From the NCBI GenBank assembly GCA_027031265.1, contig JALVRO010000203.1, positions 1 through 33,173 on the forward strand: a DNA stretch of 33,173 nt, read 5' to 3'. The position numbers and the translations under genes were made by a program. The notes beneath the pieces were generated by a model. That model saw only the letters and a program-made list of their open reading frames with translations, was not told the origin of the DNA and did not search any database. The stretch comes from Bacteroidales bacterium (lineage in GTDB: Bacteria > Bacteroidota > Bacteroidia > Bacteroidales > S143-33). Below, piece by piece: positions 17,450 to 27,258 of this stretch; the stretch's first letter is position 1; the number at the start of each line of letters is the position of its first letter.

Positions 17450-18784
17450 ATGACAGTAACGCTGTGGATATTGCTTGGTTATTTCGTCTTGCTATTTGCT
17501 ATAGCATGGTATTTCTCGCGTCACCAGAACATAGAAGACTATTTTGCCAACAAGCGCCAGACCAGTCTGTGGTTGATGACCTTTTCTACTGTGGCCACGG
17601 TTGTGGGAGCAGGTGGCACTGTCGGCATTGTAGCAGAGGTGTATAACACAGGCATATCTTACGGTCTGGCACTGCCTGCTGCTTATATCTTTGGCATGTT
17701 AATCCTGGCATGGGTGTCGCCGCGAATAAAGCAGGCAGGCGACAGGTACAAAGCCTATACTGTGGTAGATTTCTTTGGTAGCCGCTTTGACGGGAAAAAC
17801 CGGATTCTGACGGCTATTTTGCAGATTATCCTGCTAATTATCTGGATAGGTGCACAGGCCGTTGCTATTGCTTCCCTTACCTCTGTGCTCACAAAAATGG
17901 AATACACATGGGCACTGGCTCTTACTGCCTTGATAACAATTCTATACACTGGCATGGGAGGCCTGAAGATTGACATTATAACGGACTTTATACAGTTCTG
18001 GATCATTTTGATAGTGTTTAGTGTGCTTGCATTAATGGGTAATAAGCTCACTGGAGGCGTTAGCGGGATGTTCGGCCGGCTGCCGCAGGGTCATCTGAAT
18101 CCTTTTGCATTTGGTGGTGTGGGTTGGTTTGTCGGCATTATTCTGCTTAGCGGCTTTCTGTTCCTGGGTAACACCTCACACTGGCAGAGGATTTTTTCTG
18201 CCCAATCACCGTCCGTTGCTAGAAAGTCTTTCCTTTGGACCATTCCGTTTGTGATAATAATCTCGTTAATCATTCTATGGATTGGCCTTGAAGCTAGTGT
18301 AATACTGGACATGCAGGATAAAAACAAGGCTATCTTTGTTTTCATGGACAGGGTCCTGCCTCCAGGTTGGCAGGCTGTGGGATACGCAGCAATCCTCGCT
18401 GTAATTATGTCATCTATTGATAGTTATGTGGTCGGAGGATCAGCTATTATCTACAAGCTATTGGGTGCAGATAATGGAAAGAGTATGATAAGAGCTCGCA
18501 GTATAACTGTTGTTTTTGGTTTGCTGGGATTTGTGATAGCCTATCTTGTGCCGGACATTGTTAAGCTGTCTCTATTGATAACGTATCTGGCATTGATCTT
18601 TGTGCCTGCTATCTTTGCAGGTCTTTTCTCTGAAAAAGTGTCTGCCAATGCTGCTTTTTATTCAATACTCGTGCCAACGATTATCCTATTTATCCTGTTC
18701 TGGAAGATGCCTAAGTCTGTGTTTTTGATAACAACGCTTTTGAGTGTGCTAATAGTGGTCTTTTATGATAGGATTGTGAAGTAG
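17450..18784 (+). CDS. Sodium:solute symporter (SSS) family transporter
   Basis: Multi-TM; NIEDYFANKRQTSLWLMTFSTVATVVGAGGTVGIVAEVYNTGISYG, SSS-like. Confidence 0.9.
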   Translation: MTVTLWILLGYFVLLFAIAWYFSRHQNIEDYFANKRQTSLWLMTFSTVATVVGAGGTVGIVAEVYNTGISYGLALPAAYIFGMLILAWVSPRIKQAGDRYKAYTVVDFFGSRFDGKNRILTAILQIILLIIWIGAQAVAIASLTSVLTKMEYTWALALTALITILYTGMGGLKIDIITDFIQFWIILIVFSVLALMGNKLTGGVSGMFGRLPQGHLNPFAFGGVGWFVGIILLSGFLFLGNTSHWQRIFSAQSPSVARKSFLWTIPFVIIISLIILWIGLEASVILDMQDKNKAIFVFMDRVLPPGWQAVGYAAILAVIMSSIDSYVVGGSAIIYKLLGADNGKSMIRARSITVVFGLLGFVIAYLVPDIVKLSLLITYLALIFVPAIFAGLFSEKVSANAAFYSILVPTIILFILFWKMPKSVFLITTLLSVLIVVFYDRIVK

Positions 18785-19215
18785 GTGTGGGTGCGTCTGG
18801 CGACGGTCATACGATGACTCCGATATGGCGCAAGGCAGTGATGAGAGTTAGTCTCGGCGGTCTTCTCTAGAACAGTTATGCCTCGTGGGGCTACGTAAGG
18901 GCATCGCTTTGTGGAACCACATAGCAATGCGGGGTTACGTAAGGATCATGCCTAACGGGATTCTGTGGACCGACTGTGTCGCCTCGGGCCACGCAGTCCC
19001 CTACGGGGTAACCCAGGGAACATGGCTACGCCATGTGGTGGGTGTGGCGTCGAAGCGATGTAATGCCACACAGGGTTACTAATAGGTCAGGTGTGACTGG
19101 TGTTGACATAGGAACATAGCTACGCTATGAGGTGGTTGACGTCCAAGGTCAGGAATATATCACCTCTGCAGGGCTACGTAAGTGGCGTGGAGCGGCATGA
19201 TGTGGTTGTGCCTTT
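18785..19215. repeat. GC-rich cluster of short hairpins and repeated motifs (GGyTACGTAAG; GGAACATrGCTACGCyATGwGGTGG)
   Basis: GG(C/T)TACGTAAG at about 18889, 18933 and 19172; hairpins at 18901-18930, 19020-19036, 19042-19071 and 19115-19129. Confidence 0.65.
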
Positions 19216-19219
19216 CTGC

Positions 19220-21916
19220 TTAACTGCTAAAAAACTCCTGGATATGATTAATAATCATATCTTTATTTATTTTCCACATTGAATAAGTTACGGGTAAAAG
19301 CCTTAAATTTATGCGGTTGAGGATTTTGTATTTCTCTATATCAAAAGCCTGTGCAAACCGTCCATATCCTATAAGGTCAATGCCAAGGAATTTACCATTT
19401 TTACCCAGAATAATATCAACATAATGTCCGGCTGTGAAGAATTTTACCCAGACCTGAAATCCCTGCTTTTCGAAATACTGTTTAACCTGGTCGCTAAACT
19501 CGTCTTTTATTTCCCCTTCCTTTTGTGACGGTCCGGCTATAAAACTTTCAAGGTACTGACGCAGAAGTTTGTTTTCAAGTTTTTCTATATCAAGCGAATG
19601 GATAATTATTTGCAATTTTTTTGCTCGTGTGATAGATACATTAAAGACATTTGGATTTGAGACATAACGGAAAGCCGATGCATGGGAATTATTGTCCAGA
19701 GCAAAGCTCAGTATCATTATATCTCTTTCGTCTCCCTGAAACCCGTAAGGAGTATCGATCCTGAGTTTGTGTTTCTGCAGTAATGCAATAGGGAAAGTGT
19801 CAATGATTTGTTTTTCTAAATATTCAACCTGTTGTCGCAGAGGTGATAAAATGCCGATAGAAGAAGCTAATTCTCCGCTCAGATTCTTTTCCTGTTCTGT
19901 TATTTCTTTAAGAATTTTCATTACCTGCCGGGCTTCTTCCCGGTTGTAGCCGTTTTCGCCCCTGGTACCTTTGCATTTTATTATTTTTATTCCTTCGTCG
20001 GGCGTAAGTCCTGGCCTGAAGGTCATTATCCTTAGATTTCCGTTGTAAAATTTGTTGTTACTAAACTGGATAATAGCAGGCTTGCTCCGGAAATGTTCAT
20101 CAAGGAAAATCAGCTGGTCAACAGTTTTTGCGTTATTGATAGCAAGGTCAATGAGGCTAAGATTACGATAGTCAGTTATCTGGTCAAAATCCCCAGGGAT
20201 ACTATATTTTTGCTTGAGGTAATTTTGTTTTGCTGTGGCAAGAAAAGAAAAATGTCTCAGTTGTCTGGGGTCTCCTGTTATGACGATTTTCTTTGCCCTG
20301 AAAAGTGCAGGTATGGGCGAGGCAAGGTCGCTTTGTGTGGCCTCATCAAAAAACACGTAATCAAACAATTCTTTGATTAAAGGCAAGGAATCACGCAGGT
20401 CTGATAGTTTGACAAGCCATACTGGAAAAATTTTTAACAAAATGTGAAAATTTGTATGCGAAAAAATTCTCTGGACTTTAGTTGTTTTCTTTGATTTAAG
20501 TGCCTGCAGTAGCTGTTTTAGATCATTGTAAAAATGGCTAACAACCTCGTTAATGTTTTTTATATGAGTAGCCCTAACATACTGTCGTGTGAGTAAAATC
20601 TTCTGGTCATAAAGCTGGTATAATTTCTCAATAACTTCAATAATTGTCTTTTTATTTTTCAATCTGATTTGCAGCCATTTAGCAAGCAATTTAAACAAAA
20701 ATGACTGTTCTGTTAGAGTTTTAGCATATAACTCCTCTTTTCGTACCAGTTTTGCAAACTTTCTTTCCAATTTACGGATTTCCTTGGTTATAGCCTGGAT
20801 TTGCCTAAAAAGAGACGAAAGATTAGTCGTATTTTGCGGCACAATTCCGCTAAGTAAGTCTCCTAAATATTTGACTGCTTCTTGTTTGTAATTCTTTTTC
20901 CCAACTCTGAGCACTATATTTTCCAGTTCCAGTTCTTTTTCAATTTTATCTGCCACAACGTCAATAGCCTTATCAGTAATTGCAGTGATTAAAACAGATT
21001 TACCCAGACTTATTTTTTCAATTGCCAGGGAGGCGAGGGTATAAGTTTTCCCTGTTCCGGGAGGACCGTTTATCACAAGGAAAGAATTTTGTTTACTCTG
21101 GTCAATAACTTTTTGTTGTGCCTGACTGAGTATTGATGGGACAAAGCCTGTTCTTTCGGGCAGGTTCACCCGCTGACTTGTGCCAAAATATAAATTCATT
21201 AAAGCCGAGGGCAAAGATTGTTGTTCAGCTATATGGTCAAGTTCATTCAAAATTCCACGTGTGTTTAAAGATTTTTTGACAATAGCCAGGGCGCTGGCAG
21301 GAATTAAGTAAAACTGGTCTGGTTCTAGCTCTTTTATGATTTGTTTTATTCTCTTTAACTCCAGGAGACGCGGAAACTCAAGCATGTACGATGTGTCAAT
21401 AAAAGAAAATTTTTCTGATAAAATTTTGCTAATATTTGCAATAACTGGGTAATCAACTTGTTTATTAAGCGTCACGGCATAAATCTGTTCTGCTGCCGGT
21501 GAAAAAATTTCTTCATCATCACTCAGGTCGTTCAGCACACTTAAATTAAGCCTAAGATCATGTTGGGAAATCTTAACATAGTAAAATTCCTGTTTCTGGA
21601 AAATCTCTGCTGGAAAGACAAACAATGGCGAAAAAAACTGTTCTCTATCCTCATTTTTGCCCACAAGGAACACAGAAGCATAGATTAATTCTTTTTCCTC
21701 TATGTACAATTTGAGTTTTTTCAACACTCTTGTTGCATAATCTGCTGGTATAGGCAGGTAAGGATAAAAATTTGGTATAAGTTGTTCCTCGTCCTGTATA
21801 AAATATTGTTCAACAACGTTTTTAGAAAGGAAATTACGGATAATATTTGACCTGTTATCCTCCTCAAAGCATGCACGGAAATATTTAATAAGGTTAGAAT
21901 GGGTTTGCATGTCCAT
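19220..21916 (-). CDS. SF1 helicase (DNA2/NAM7-like) with C-terminal restriction-endonuclease-like segment
   Basis: NGPPGTGKTYTL, FFDEATQSDLASP, ITGDPRQLRHFS, GFQGDERDIMILSFA, NVSITRAKKLQI; C terminus HYVDIILGKNGKFLGIDLIGYGRFAQAFDIEKYKILNRINLRLLPVTYSMW resembles Vsr/MTES_1575-type nuclease folds. Confidence 0.85.
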   Translation of the reverse strand: MDMQTHSNLIKYFRACFEEDNRSNIIRNFLSKNVVEQYFIQDEEQLIPNFYPYLPIPADYATRVLKKLKLYIEEKELIYASVFLVGKNEDREQFFSPLFVFPAEIFQKQEFYYVKISQHDLRLNLSVLNDLSDDEEIFSPAAEQIYAVTLNKQVDYPVIANISKILSEKFSFIDTSYMLEFPRLLELKRIKQIIKELEPDQFYLIPASALAIVKKSLNTRGILNELDHIAEQQSLPSALMNLYFGTSQRVNLPERTGFVPSILSQAQQKVIDQSKQNSFLVINGPPGTGKTYTLASLAIEKISLGKSVLITAITDKAIDVVADKIEKELELENIVLRVGKKNYKQEAVKYLGDLLSGIVPQNTTNLSSLFRQIQAITKEIRKLERKFAKLVRKEELYAKTLTEQSFLFKLLAKWLQIRLKNKKTIIEVIEKLYQLYDQKILLTRQYVRATHIKNINEVVSHFYNDLKQLLQALKSKKTTKVQRIFSHTNFHILLKIFPVWLVKLSDLRDSLPLIKELFDYVFFDEATQSDLASPIPALFRAKKIVITGDPRQLRHFSFLATAKQNYLKQKYSIPGDFDQITDYRNLSLIDLAINNAKTVDQLIFLDEHFRSKPAIIQFSNNKFYNGNLRIMTFRPGLTPDEGIKIIKCKGTRGENGYNREEARQVMKILKEITEQEKNLSGELASSIGILSPLRQQVEYLEKQIIDTFPIALLQKHKLRIDTPYGFQGDERDIMILSFALDNNSHASAFRYVSNPNVFNVSITRAKKLQIIIHSLDIEKLENKLLRQYLESFIAGPSQKEGEIKDEFSDQVKQYFEKQGFQVWVKFFTAGHYVDIILGKNGKFLGIDLIGYGRFAQAFDIEKYKILNRINLRLLPVTYSMWKINKDMIINHIQEFFSS

Positions 21917-22055
21917 TGAAAACTCCTTTAACCTAAATTAGACTAAAAATAAACAAAAAATTTAATAAATTTCAATTGTTTAAAAGTCTTAGTCTACGTT
22001 TCCAGCGTGACAAAAGGGCACCGTGGAACATGGACGTTATACAAATATTTCAGAT

Positions 22056-22139
22056 CATACCTAAGCCATTGCTTGTACCTTTCGGCTCTATGGCCTTGCA
22101 CTGATACGTAAGGGGCATAGCTAAGGCATTTGTTCATAC
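22056..22139. repeat. Imperfect direct repeats related to the 18785-19215 cluster
   Basis: CATAcCTAAGcCATTgCTTgTAC (22056-22078) and CATAgCTAAGgCATTTgTTCATAC (22116-22139), with TACGTAAGG between. Confidence 0.5.
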
Positions 22140-22159
22140 GGGAATTTGTGTACTGCAAA

Positions 22160-22204
22160 CAATAAAGTCGTGGCTGCCCACGGTGGGCAGCCACGACTTT
22201 ATTG
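22160..22204 (-). terminator. Long perfect palindromic terminator downstream of the S41 peptidase
   Basis: CAATAAAGTCGTGGCTGCCCAC-G-GTGGGCAGCCACGACTTTATTG: 22-nt arms, perfect. Confidence 0.75.
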
Positions 22205-22224
22205 CTATAATTCCTGCGAAAAGA

Positions 22225-25200
22225 TCACTTCTGCTCCAGCTCCTTCAATAGCACCTGCACTGCTGTCTCTAGCTGCTGGTCCTGACCCTTTATGATCTTG
22301 TCATAGTCGTTCCACACCTTGACATCAGGATCTAGCTGTTGGTTCTCCAGGTAATGGCCTTTAAGGTCTTTTGCTCCGACCTGTGGTATGCCGAAATAAA
22401 GCGTAGGATCCATGAGTGTCTCCCACCACACGGCTGTCATGGTGCCAGCTATTGGCATACCAATTAGTTTGCCCAGCCTCAAAGTATGATAAGCATAAGG
22501 GAAGCCGTAACCGTCGGAATAATTCGACTCATTAACCAATACAACTGATTTTTTTATCCACTTAGTAAATGGCTCATAACCAAAATAACGTCCTCGTGGC
22601 CAGAACTCAACGTATTTCCTGCCACCAAATAGAGTTACCAGATCATCATGTAGCCATCCACCTGTGTTGTAACGGGTGTCAATAATAATAGCATCATATC
22701 TGGCTTCCCTACCCAGAGCATCAGAATAAACCTGGCGGAAGCTAGAGCTATTCATAGCCCTCACATGAACATAACCAATATGGCCATTGGAGAGCTTGTG
22801 TGTATGATCTCTCATTTTACGCACCCAGCGCTTGTAAAGGATATTTACTTCCCCGCCTCGTGAAATTGGTGTGACTGTCTCTGTCCACTCCCTGGCGCCA
22901 CGCTTTAGTCCTACGACAACTATTTTTCCTGTCTTATGATTAAGCAGCCGGAAGAGGTCCTGCATATTATTAACAGGCTGATTATCAATTGACACAATAA
23001 GATCTCCCGGCTTAGCCTGTGTTTCGTCGTTAAAGAAAGGACCACGTTCTAGTATTTCTGCAATTTTGACGCCTGGTCCTGTGTAACTGAGGTCATAGAG
23101 CAAACCAAGCGAAGCTGTACGGTCCCGGTCCTTGCGATAATCACGATAGCCAGAGCCTGTATGAGAAGCATTCAGCTCGCCAAGCATTTCGCTCAACATC
23201 TCAGCAAAATCATAATTATTGTTGATAGAAGGCAGAAATTGGCGGTAATGCCTGCCATAATACTCCCAGTCCACACCTTGCATGTTGGGATCATAGAATT
23301 TTTCTTTCATCTCCCGCCACACATGGTCAAATAGATATGCTTTCTCAGCATAATAGTCAATGACTTTTTCTGCCTGATAAGAAACATTCGAACGTTCCAG
23401 GCTTTGTGTGTTAATCTTCTTTATACTTCCATTGTTAGATAACAGGAATAAAGTTTTACCATTGTTGGTAAGGAATATACTAGCTGGGCCTGAAAGCTTT
23501 GTAACGAGCTTTGTTTCATGTTCACGCACTTTTACACGCCATAGGCCATAGCCTTCCTCATAGCGCGCTATATAGAAAAGGGTCTCCCCGTCATTGGTAA
23601 GCACAGCGTCACTAATGCGTGCTGAATAACGAGTCAGACGAACGATGCGTTCCTCCAGATTCTGAAGGTCCAGTTTGAGAGGTTTGATTTTCTTTGTGGT
23701 GTCTTTTTTCTGTTTTTTCTGTTTCTCTTTCCAGGCCTTATATTGGTCGTCTGGCATATTAAACACATCGTATGCTTTCTGGTCAAAAAACATAAGATAA
23801 ACATCATCCTCTGCGCCCCAGCTACCATGGCTACGATAGCCCTGACGATCAGAGAACCAGATCATTGCCTTACCATTCATCACCCATTTGGGCGCAGAAT
23901 CTTCATAACCACTCTGTGTAATATTATGTAGTTTGCCACTGCCATCTGCTTTAACCAATCCCACATCTGTGATAAACAAAACATGTGGTGAAAAAGTTAC
24001 CAGCAGCCATCGGCCATCTGGCGACCAATCAAACCACTGGTCACCATCGCTGTATGAATAATTATATTTGCCATCAAGAACAGTACGGGTTTTTTTGGTC
24101 TTGAGGTGAATAACCCTCAATGTGGTACGATTCTCCAGATATGCTACTTCTCTGCCGTCTGGTGAAAATTTGGGCTGGAACTCCTCGGCCGGGGTAGCTA
24201 TAACAGTCTCCTCTTTTAATTTCCTGGCCAGGATAAACGAACTGGCATCCCTGTCATCAATCTTTGTCATGTATATATTCCAGCTACCATCCCTCTCACC
24301 GGCATAAACAACAGCCTTACCGTCCGGGCTAAAGTCCACGCTACGCTCTTGCTCTGGTGTATTTGTGATCTGTCGTGTAGAACCTGTCTCTACAGATACA
24401 ACGTAAACGTCACCACGCACAACTATTGCAACATATTTTCCATCAGGACTGACAGACATCTCGGTTGCATCGCTGGTAAAGACCTTGTACTCAGGCTTTG
24501 GATCAAGACCAGCGTAATTAATCTTTACCTTAACTATTTGTGGTTTCCCGCCGTCCCTGAGAGTGTAAATATGTCCGTCATAAGAGAAGCACAGGGTTCC
24601 GTCATTGGAAATAGTCAGAAAACGCACTGGATTACGCTCGAAACTGGTCAGCTGCATAGGCTGACCTGTACCATCAGCTTTCATTTTAGCCACATTAAAT
24701 GTGTTATTAAACTGCTCTGTCAGATAATAAATCCACTGTCCATCAGGTGAGACAACTGGCTCACGATCCTCGCCCACGAAATTTGTTAGTCTGATATGCT
24801 TACCTGTCTGTGGGTTATAAACCCAAATATCACGCGTCACAGGACTATGGTGATGCTTGCGCCAAAAATCTTCCACACCTTTAATATCCTGATAAACAAA
24901 ACGCCGTCCATCTTTCATAAAGCTAACGTGCTCTGCAGGTGTAGATAGGACTTGTTTAAAAGTCTTTGCGTCTATGCTTATTTCATAAAGTTCTGTTAAC
25001 CAACCTGTAGGGAACTGCAAACCATTAGGGTCTTTCTGAAAGAAAGTGGTATATAGCACAAACTGCCCATCAGGGGAAAAAGCCCATGGCTTCTCATTAC
25101 CAGAATAATAGGTCAGACGAATGGACTTGCCCCCCATAGCAGGCATCAGGAAAATGTCAAAATTTCCAAACTCATCTGAGGCATAAGCAATATACTTGCC

Positions 25201-25422
25201 ATCTGGAGACCACACAGGAGCATATTCATAAAAAGACGAAACTGTCAAGGGAATAGCTTCTCCTCCTTTTACTGGCACTTTCCAGATATTACCTTTGTAT
25301 TCGAAAGCTATGTACTTACCATCAGGAGATATGGCAGGATAGCGTAGCCAGGAGGCAGGTTCCTGACTCTTTAACCAAAACCCTGACAATAAGATAATTA
25401 AAAACAATAAGATTCTTTTCAT
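22225..25422 (-). CDS. Tricorn-like S41 family peptidase (WD40-like beta-propeller, PDZ, C-terminal peptidase)
   Basis: Signal peptide, repeated SPDGKYIAF/SPDGQ blocks, PDZ GDLIVSIDNQPVNNMQDL, C-terminal S41 region with IIDTRYNTGGW and SNYSDGYGFPYA. Confidence 0.93.
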   Translation of the reverse strand: MKRILLFLIILLSGFWLKSQEPASWLRYPAISPDGKYIAFEYKGNIWKVPVKGGEAIPLTVSSFYEYAPVWSPDGKYIAYASDEFGNFDIFLMPAMGGKSIRLTYYSGNEKPWAFSPDGQFVLYTTFFQKDPNGLQFPTGWLTELYEISIDAKTFKQVLSTPAEHVSFMKDGRRFVYQDIKGVEDFWRKHHHSPVTRDIWVYNPQTGKHIRLTNFVGEDREPVVSPDGQWIYYLTEQFNNTFNVAKMKADGTGQPMQLTSFERNPVRFLTISNDGTLCFSYDGHIYTLRDGGKPQIVKVKINYAGLDPKPEYKVFTSDATEMSVSPDGKYVAIVVRGDVYVVSVETGSTRQITNTPEQERSVDFSPDGKAVVYAGERDGSWNIYMTKIDDRDASSFILARKLKEETVIATPAEEFQPKFSPDGREVAYLENRTTLRVIHLKTKKTRTVLDGKYNYSYSDGDQWFDWSPDGRWLLVTFSPHVLFITDVGLVKADGSGKLHNITQSGYEDSAPKWVMNGKAMIWFSDRQGYRSHGSWGAEDDVYLMFFDQKAYDVFNMPDDQYKAWKEKQKKQKKDTTKKIKPLKLDLQNLEERIVRLTRYSARISDAVLTNDGETLFYIARYEEGYGLWRVKVREHETKLVTKLSGPASIFLTNNGKTLFLLSNNGSIKKINTQSLERSNVSYQAEKVIDYYAEKAYLFDHVWREMKEKFYDPNMQGVDWEYYGRHYRQFLPSINNNYDFAEMLSEMLGELNASHTGSGYRDYRKDRDRTASLGLLYDLSYTGPGVKIAEILERGPFFNDETQAKPGDLIVSIDNQPVNNMQDLFRLLNHKTGKIVVVGLKRGAREWTETVTPISRGGEVNILYKRWVRKMRDHTHKLSNGHIGYVHVRAMNSSSFRQVYSDALGREARYDAIIIDTRYNTGGWLHDDLVTLFGGRKYVEFWPRGRYFGYEPFTKWIKKSVVLVNESNYSDGYGFPYAYHTLRLGKLIGMPIAGTMTAVWWETLMDPTLYFGIPQVGAKDLKGHYLENQQLDPDVKVWNDYDKIIKGQDQQLETAVQVLLKELEQK

Positions 25423-25521
25423 GACTAAAACTTATTTATGTTTATATGTTTATCTTTTCAACCAAATTAGCAAAAAATTTCTCATTTAATAATTATTTTT
25501 GGTATGCTAAACTAAACAATC

Positions 25522-26823
25522 ATGAAAACACCCATCTACGACACTCATTGCCACCTTCTTTACAAAGGATATATAACACGCCGTATCCTCTACACCCTAC
25601 TGGATTTGATGTCAGATCTTGACAAACTCATAAGCTACAATAAATTTAAAAATGAAGCCACACAAAAACAAAAAATAAAAATCTCATCATTGATAAAACG
25701 CACAATAAATGTGATAAACCTGATGATGTCTTCCTCATCCCAGGACGTCCTCCATCATCTCGAACACAGCTATGGACAGATGGACCTTATTATAGTTCCT
25801 CTTGCTTATGATGTATCATCCTGCTTTCAAGAAGCTTACGCACAGGATATTAGCACACTAACAATAAGACAGGAACGTGACCTGCTTAACGATATCAGGA
25901 ATGACTTACTCTTTATACTGGATAGGTATGTACAGAAGCTCACACATTACAAAATTTTTTCTCAATTAAAGAGTCTTCATAACAAACTCGAACTACTGAC
26001 TAACAACAAAAACACAGAGACTAGAGCTCTCAATAGCAAGGATGTATATATGTTTCAGCTAAACCAGCTACTGGAGCTAAAGCAGGCATATCCAGGGCGC
26101 GTTTATCCTTTCCTCTACGTGGATCCAAGACGGGCACACACACTCAGACTAGCTAAAGAGCTTGTTGGCAAAGACAAACCATTTCTGGGAATAAAACTAT
26201 ACACACCAAATGGTTATTCACCCCTTGATCAGAATCTGCTTGAACTATACGAATACTGTCAGCAAGAGCAAATCCCTATCACTGCACACAATGCTTATGG
26301 CGGCTTCTCCACATTTGTAAAAAAACTTGAGATAAAAGGGGGCTTTTTCCGCAACGGTCAGATTATTGAACATAATGGCTGGATAGAATTCGAAACAGAC
26401 TTTTTCACTTCTCCTCACAAGGCTATTCTCGAGAGGGCTGAGAGACTTAACCATCCCATGCTCTGGGCTAAAGTCCTGGAACTTTTCCCTCAGCTACGAC
26501 TAAATCTAGCTCATTTTGGCGGAGATGGTAAGCACTGGCAAGAACATGTAATAAAACTAATGATTAAATACGCAAACGTCTACACTGATCTGTCCTGCCA
26601 GACCCAAGAGCGTATGCTCCAGCATATTAAGAAAAATTATCTCCATCTAGCACCACAAAAATTCCTCTATGGATCAGATTATTACCTGAACCTATTCTTC
26701 ATTGACAGTTTCCAGCAGTATTTTGCTAACTTTCTAAAAGTCTTTGACGACACAGAGCTTGAAAGACTGACTTACCAGAACGCACAGGCCTTTTTGTTCG
26801 CAAGCAAGAAGGTTATCAGCTAA
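25522..26823 (+). CDS. Amidohydrolase family protein (TIM-barrel metal hydrolase)
   Basis: N-terminal YDTHCHL, KLYTPNGYSP, PITAHN, LAHFGGDG, FLYGSDYY. Confidence 0.85.
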   Translation: MKTPIYDTHCHLLYKGYITRRILYTLLDLMSDLDKLISYNKFKNEATQKQKIKISSLIKRTINVINLMMSSSSQDVLHHLEHSYGQMDLIIVPLAYDVSSCFQEAYAQDISTLTIRQERDLLNDIRNDLLFILDRYVQKLTHYKIFSQLKSLHNKLELLTNNKNTETRALNSKDVYMFQLNQLLELKQAYPGRVYPFLYVDPRRAHTLRLAKELVGKDKPFLGIKLYTPNGYSPLDQNLLELYEYCQQEQIPITAHNAYGGFSTFVKKLEIKGGFFRNGQIIEHNGWIEFETDFFTSPHKAILERAERLNHPMLWAKVLELFPQLRLNLAHFGGDGKHWQEHVIKLMIKYANVYTDLSCQTQERMLQHIKKNYLHLAPQKFLYGSDYYLNLFFIDSFQQYFANFLKVFDDTELERLTYQNAQAFLFASKKVIS

Positions 26824-27251
26824 CTATCCTTTGCCAATAGCCACTCTCGCGCCTCTTGCTCATCAGAAAAGAACCTTGTCTCAAACTTGTGAAAAATACG
26901 TTTCTCCTCAATTGTCTGTTGTACAGACAAAGTGGCTATCATGTGACGAGGTACTACAACTGCCAGTTTCTTTACACCTGATTCATTATATGCAGGCAAA
27001 AGAATATCATTTGCTTCTTGCTGTAATGTCAAAGATATAATAAACAACAAGTCCTTGGCCATCAAGAGGACATAAGGCTTTTTTTGCTGTCGAAGTACTC
27101 CGGCTGCTTTCCTTATTTCCTCAATATATTCCGAATCATTCATTTTTACTGTCTCTGGCAGCCAACGGTAGACTAATATATCCCCGTCAATCCACGCTTG
27201 TTGATATTTGGAATCAAGCAACATAAATATATTTTTTGTTAAATTTAACAA
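26820..27251 (-). CDS. STAS/SpoIIAA-like hypothetical protein
   Basis: 143 aa; C terminus FFSDEQEAREWLL typical of SpoIIAA-like proteins. Starts 7 bp after the upstream FAD-oxidase gene stop. Confidence 0.6.
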   Translation of the reverse strand: MLNLTKNIFMLLDSKYQQAWIDGDILVYRWLPETVKMNDSEYIEEIRKAAGVLRQQKKPYVLLMAKDLLFIISLTLQQEANDILLPAYNESGVKKLAVVVPRHMIATLSVQQTIEEKRIFHKFETRFFSDEQEAREWLLAKDS

Positions 27252-27258
27252 TTATTTC

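Noticed and set aside
18885-19082. ORF of 65 aa (MGLRKGIALWNHIAMRGYVR...)
   Set aside because: It lies wholly in the hairpin/repeat cluster and its apparent sequence is explained by repeated nucleotide motifs.
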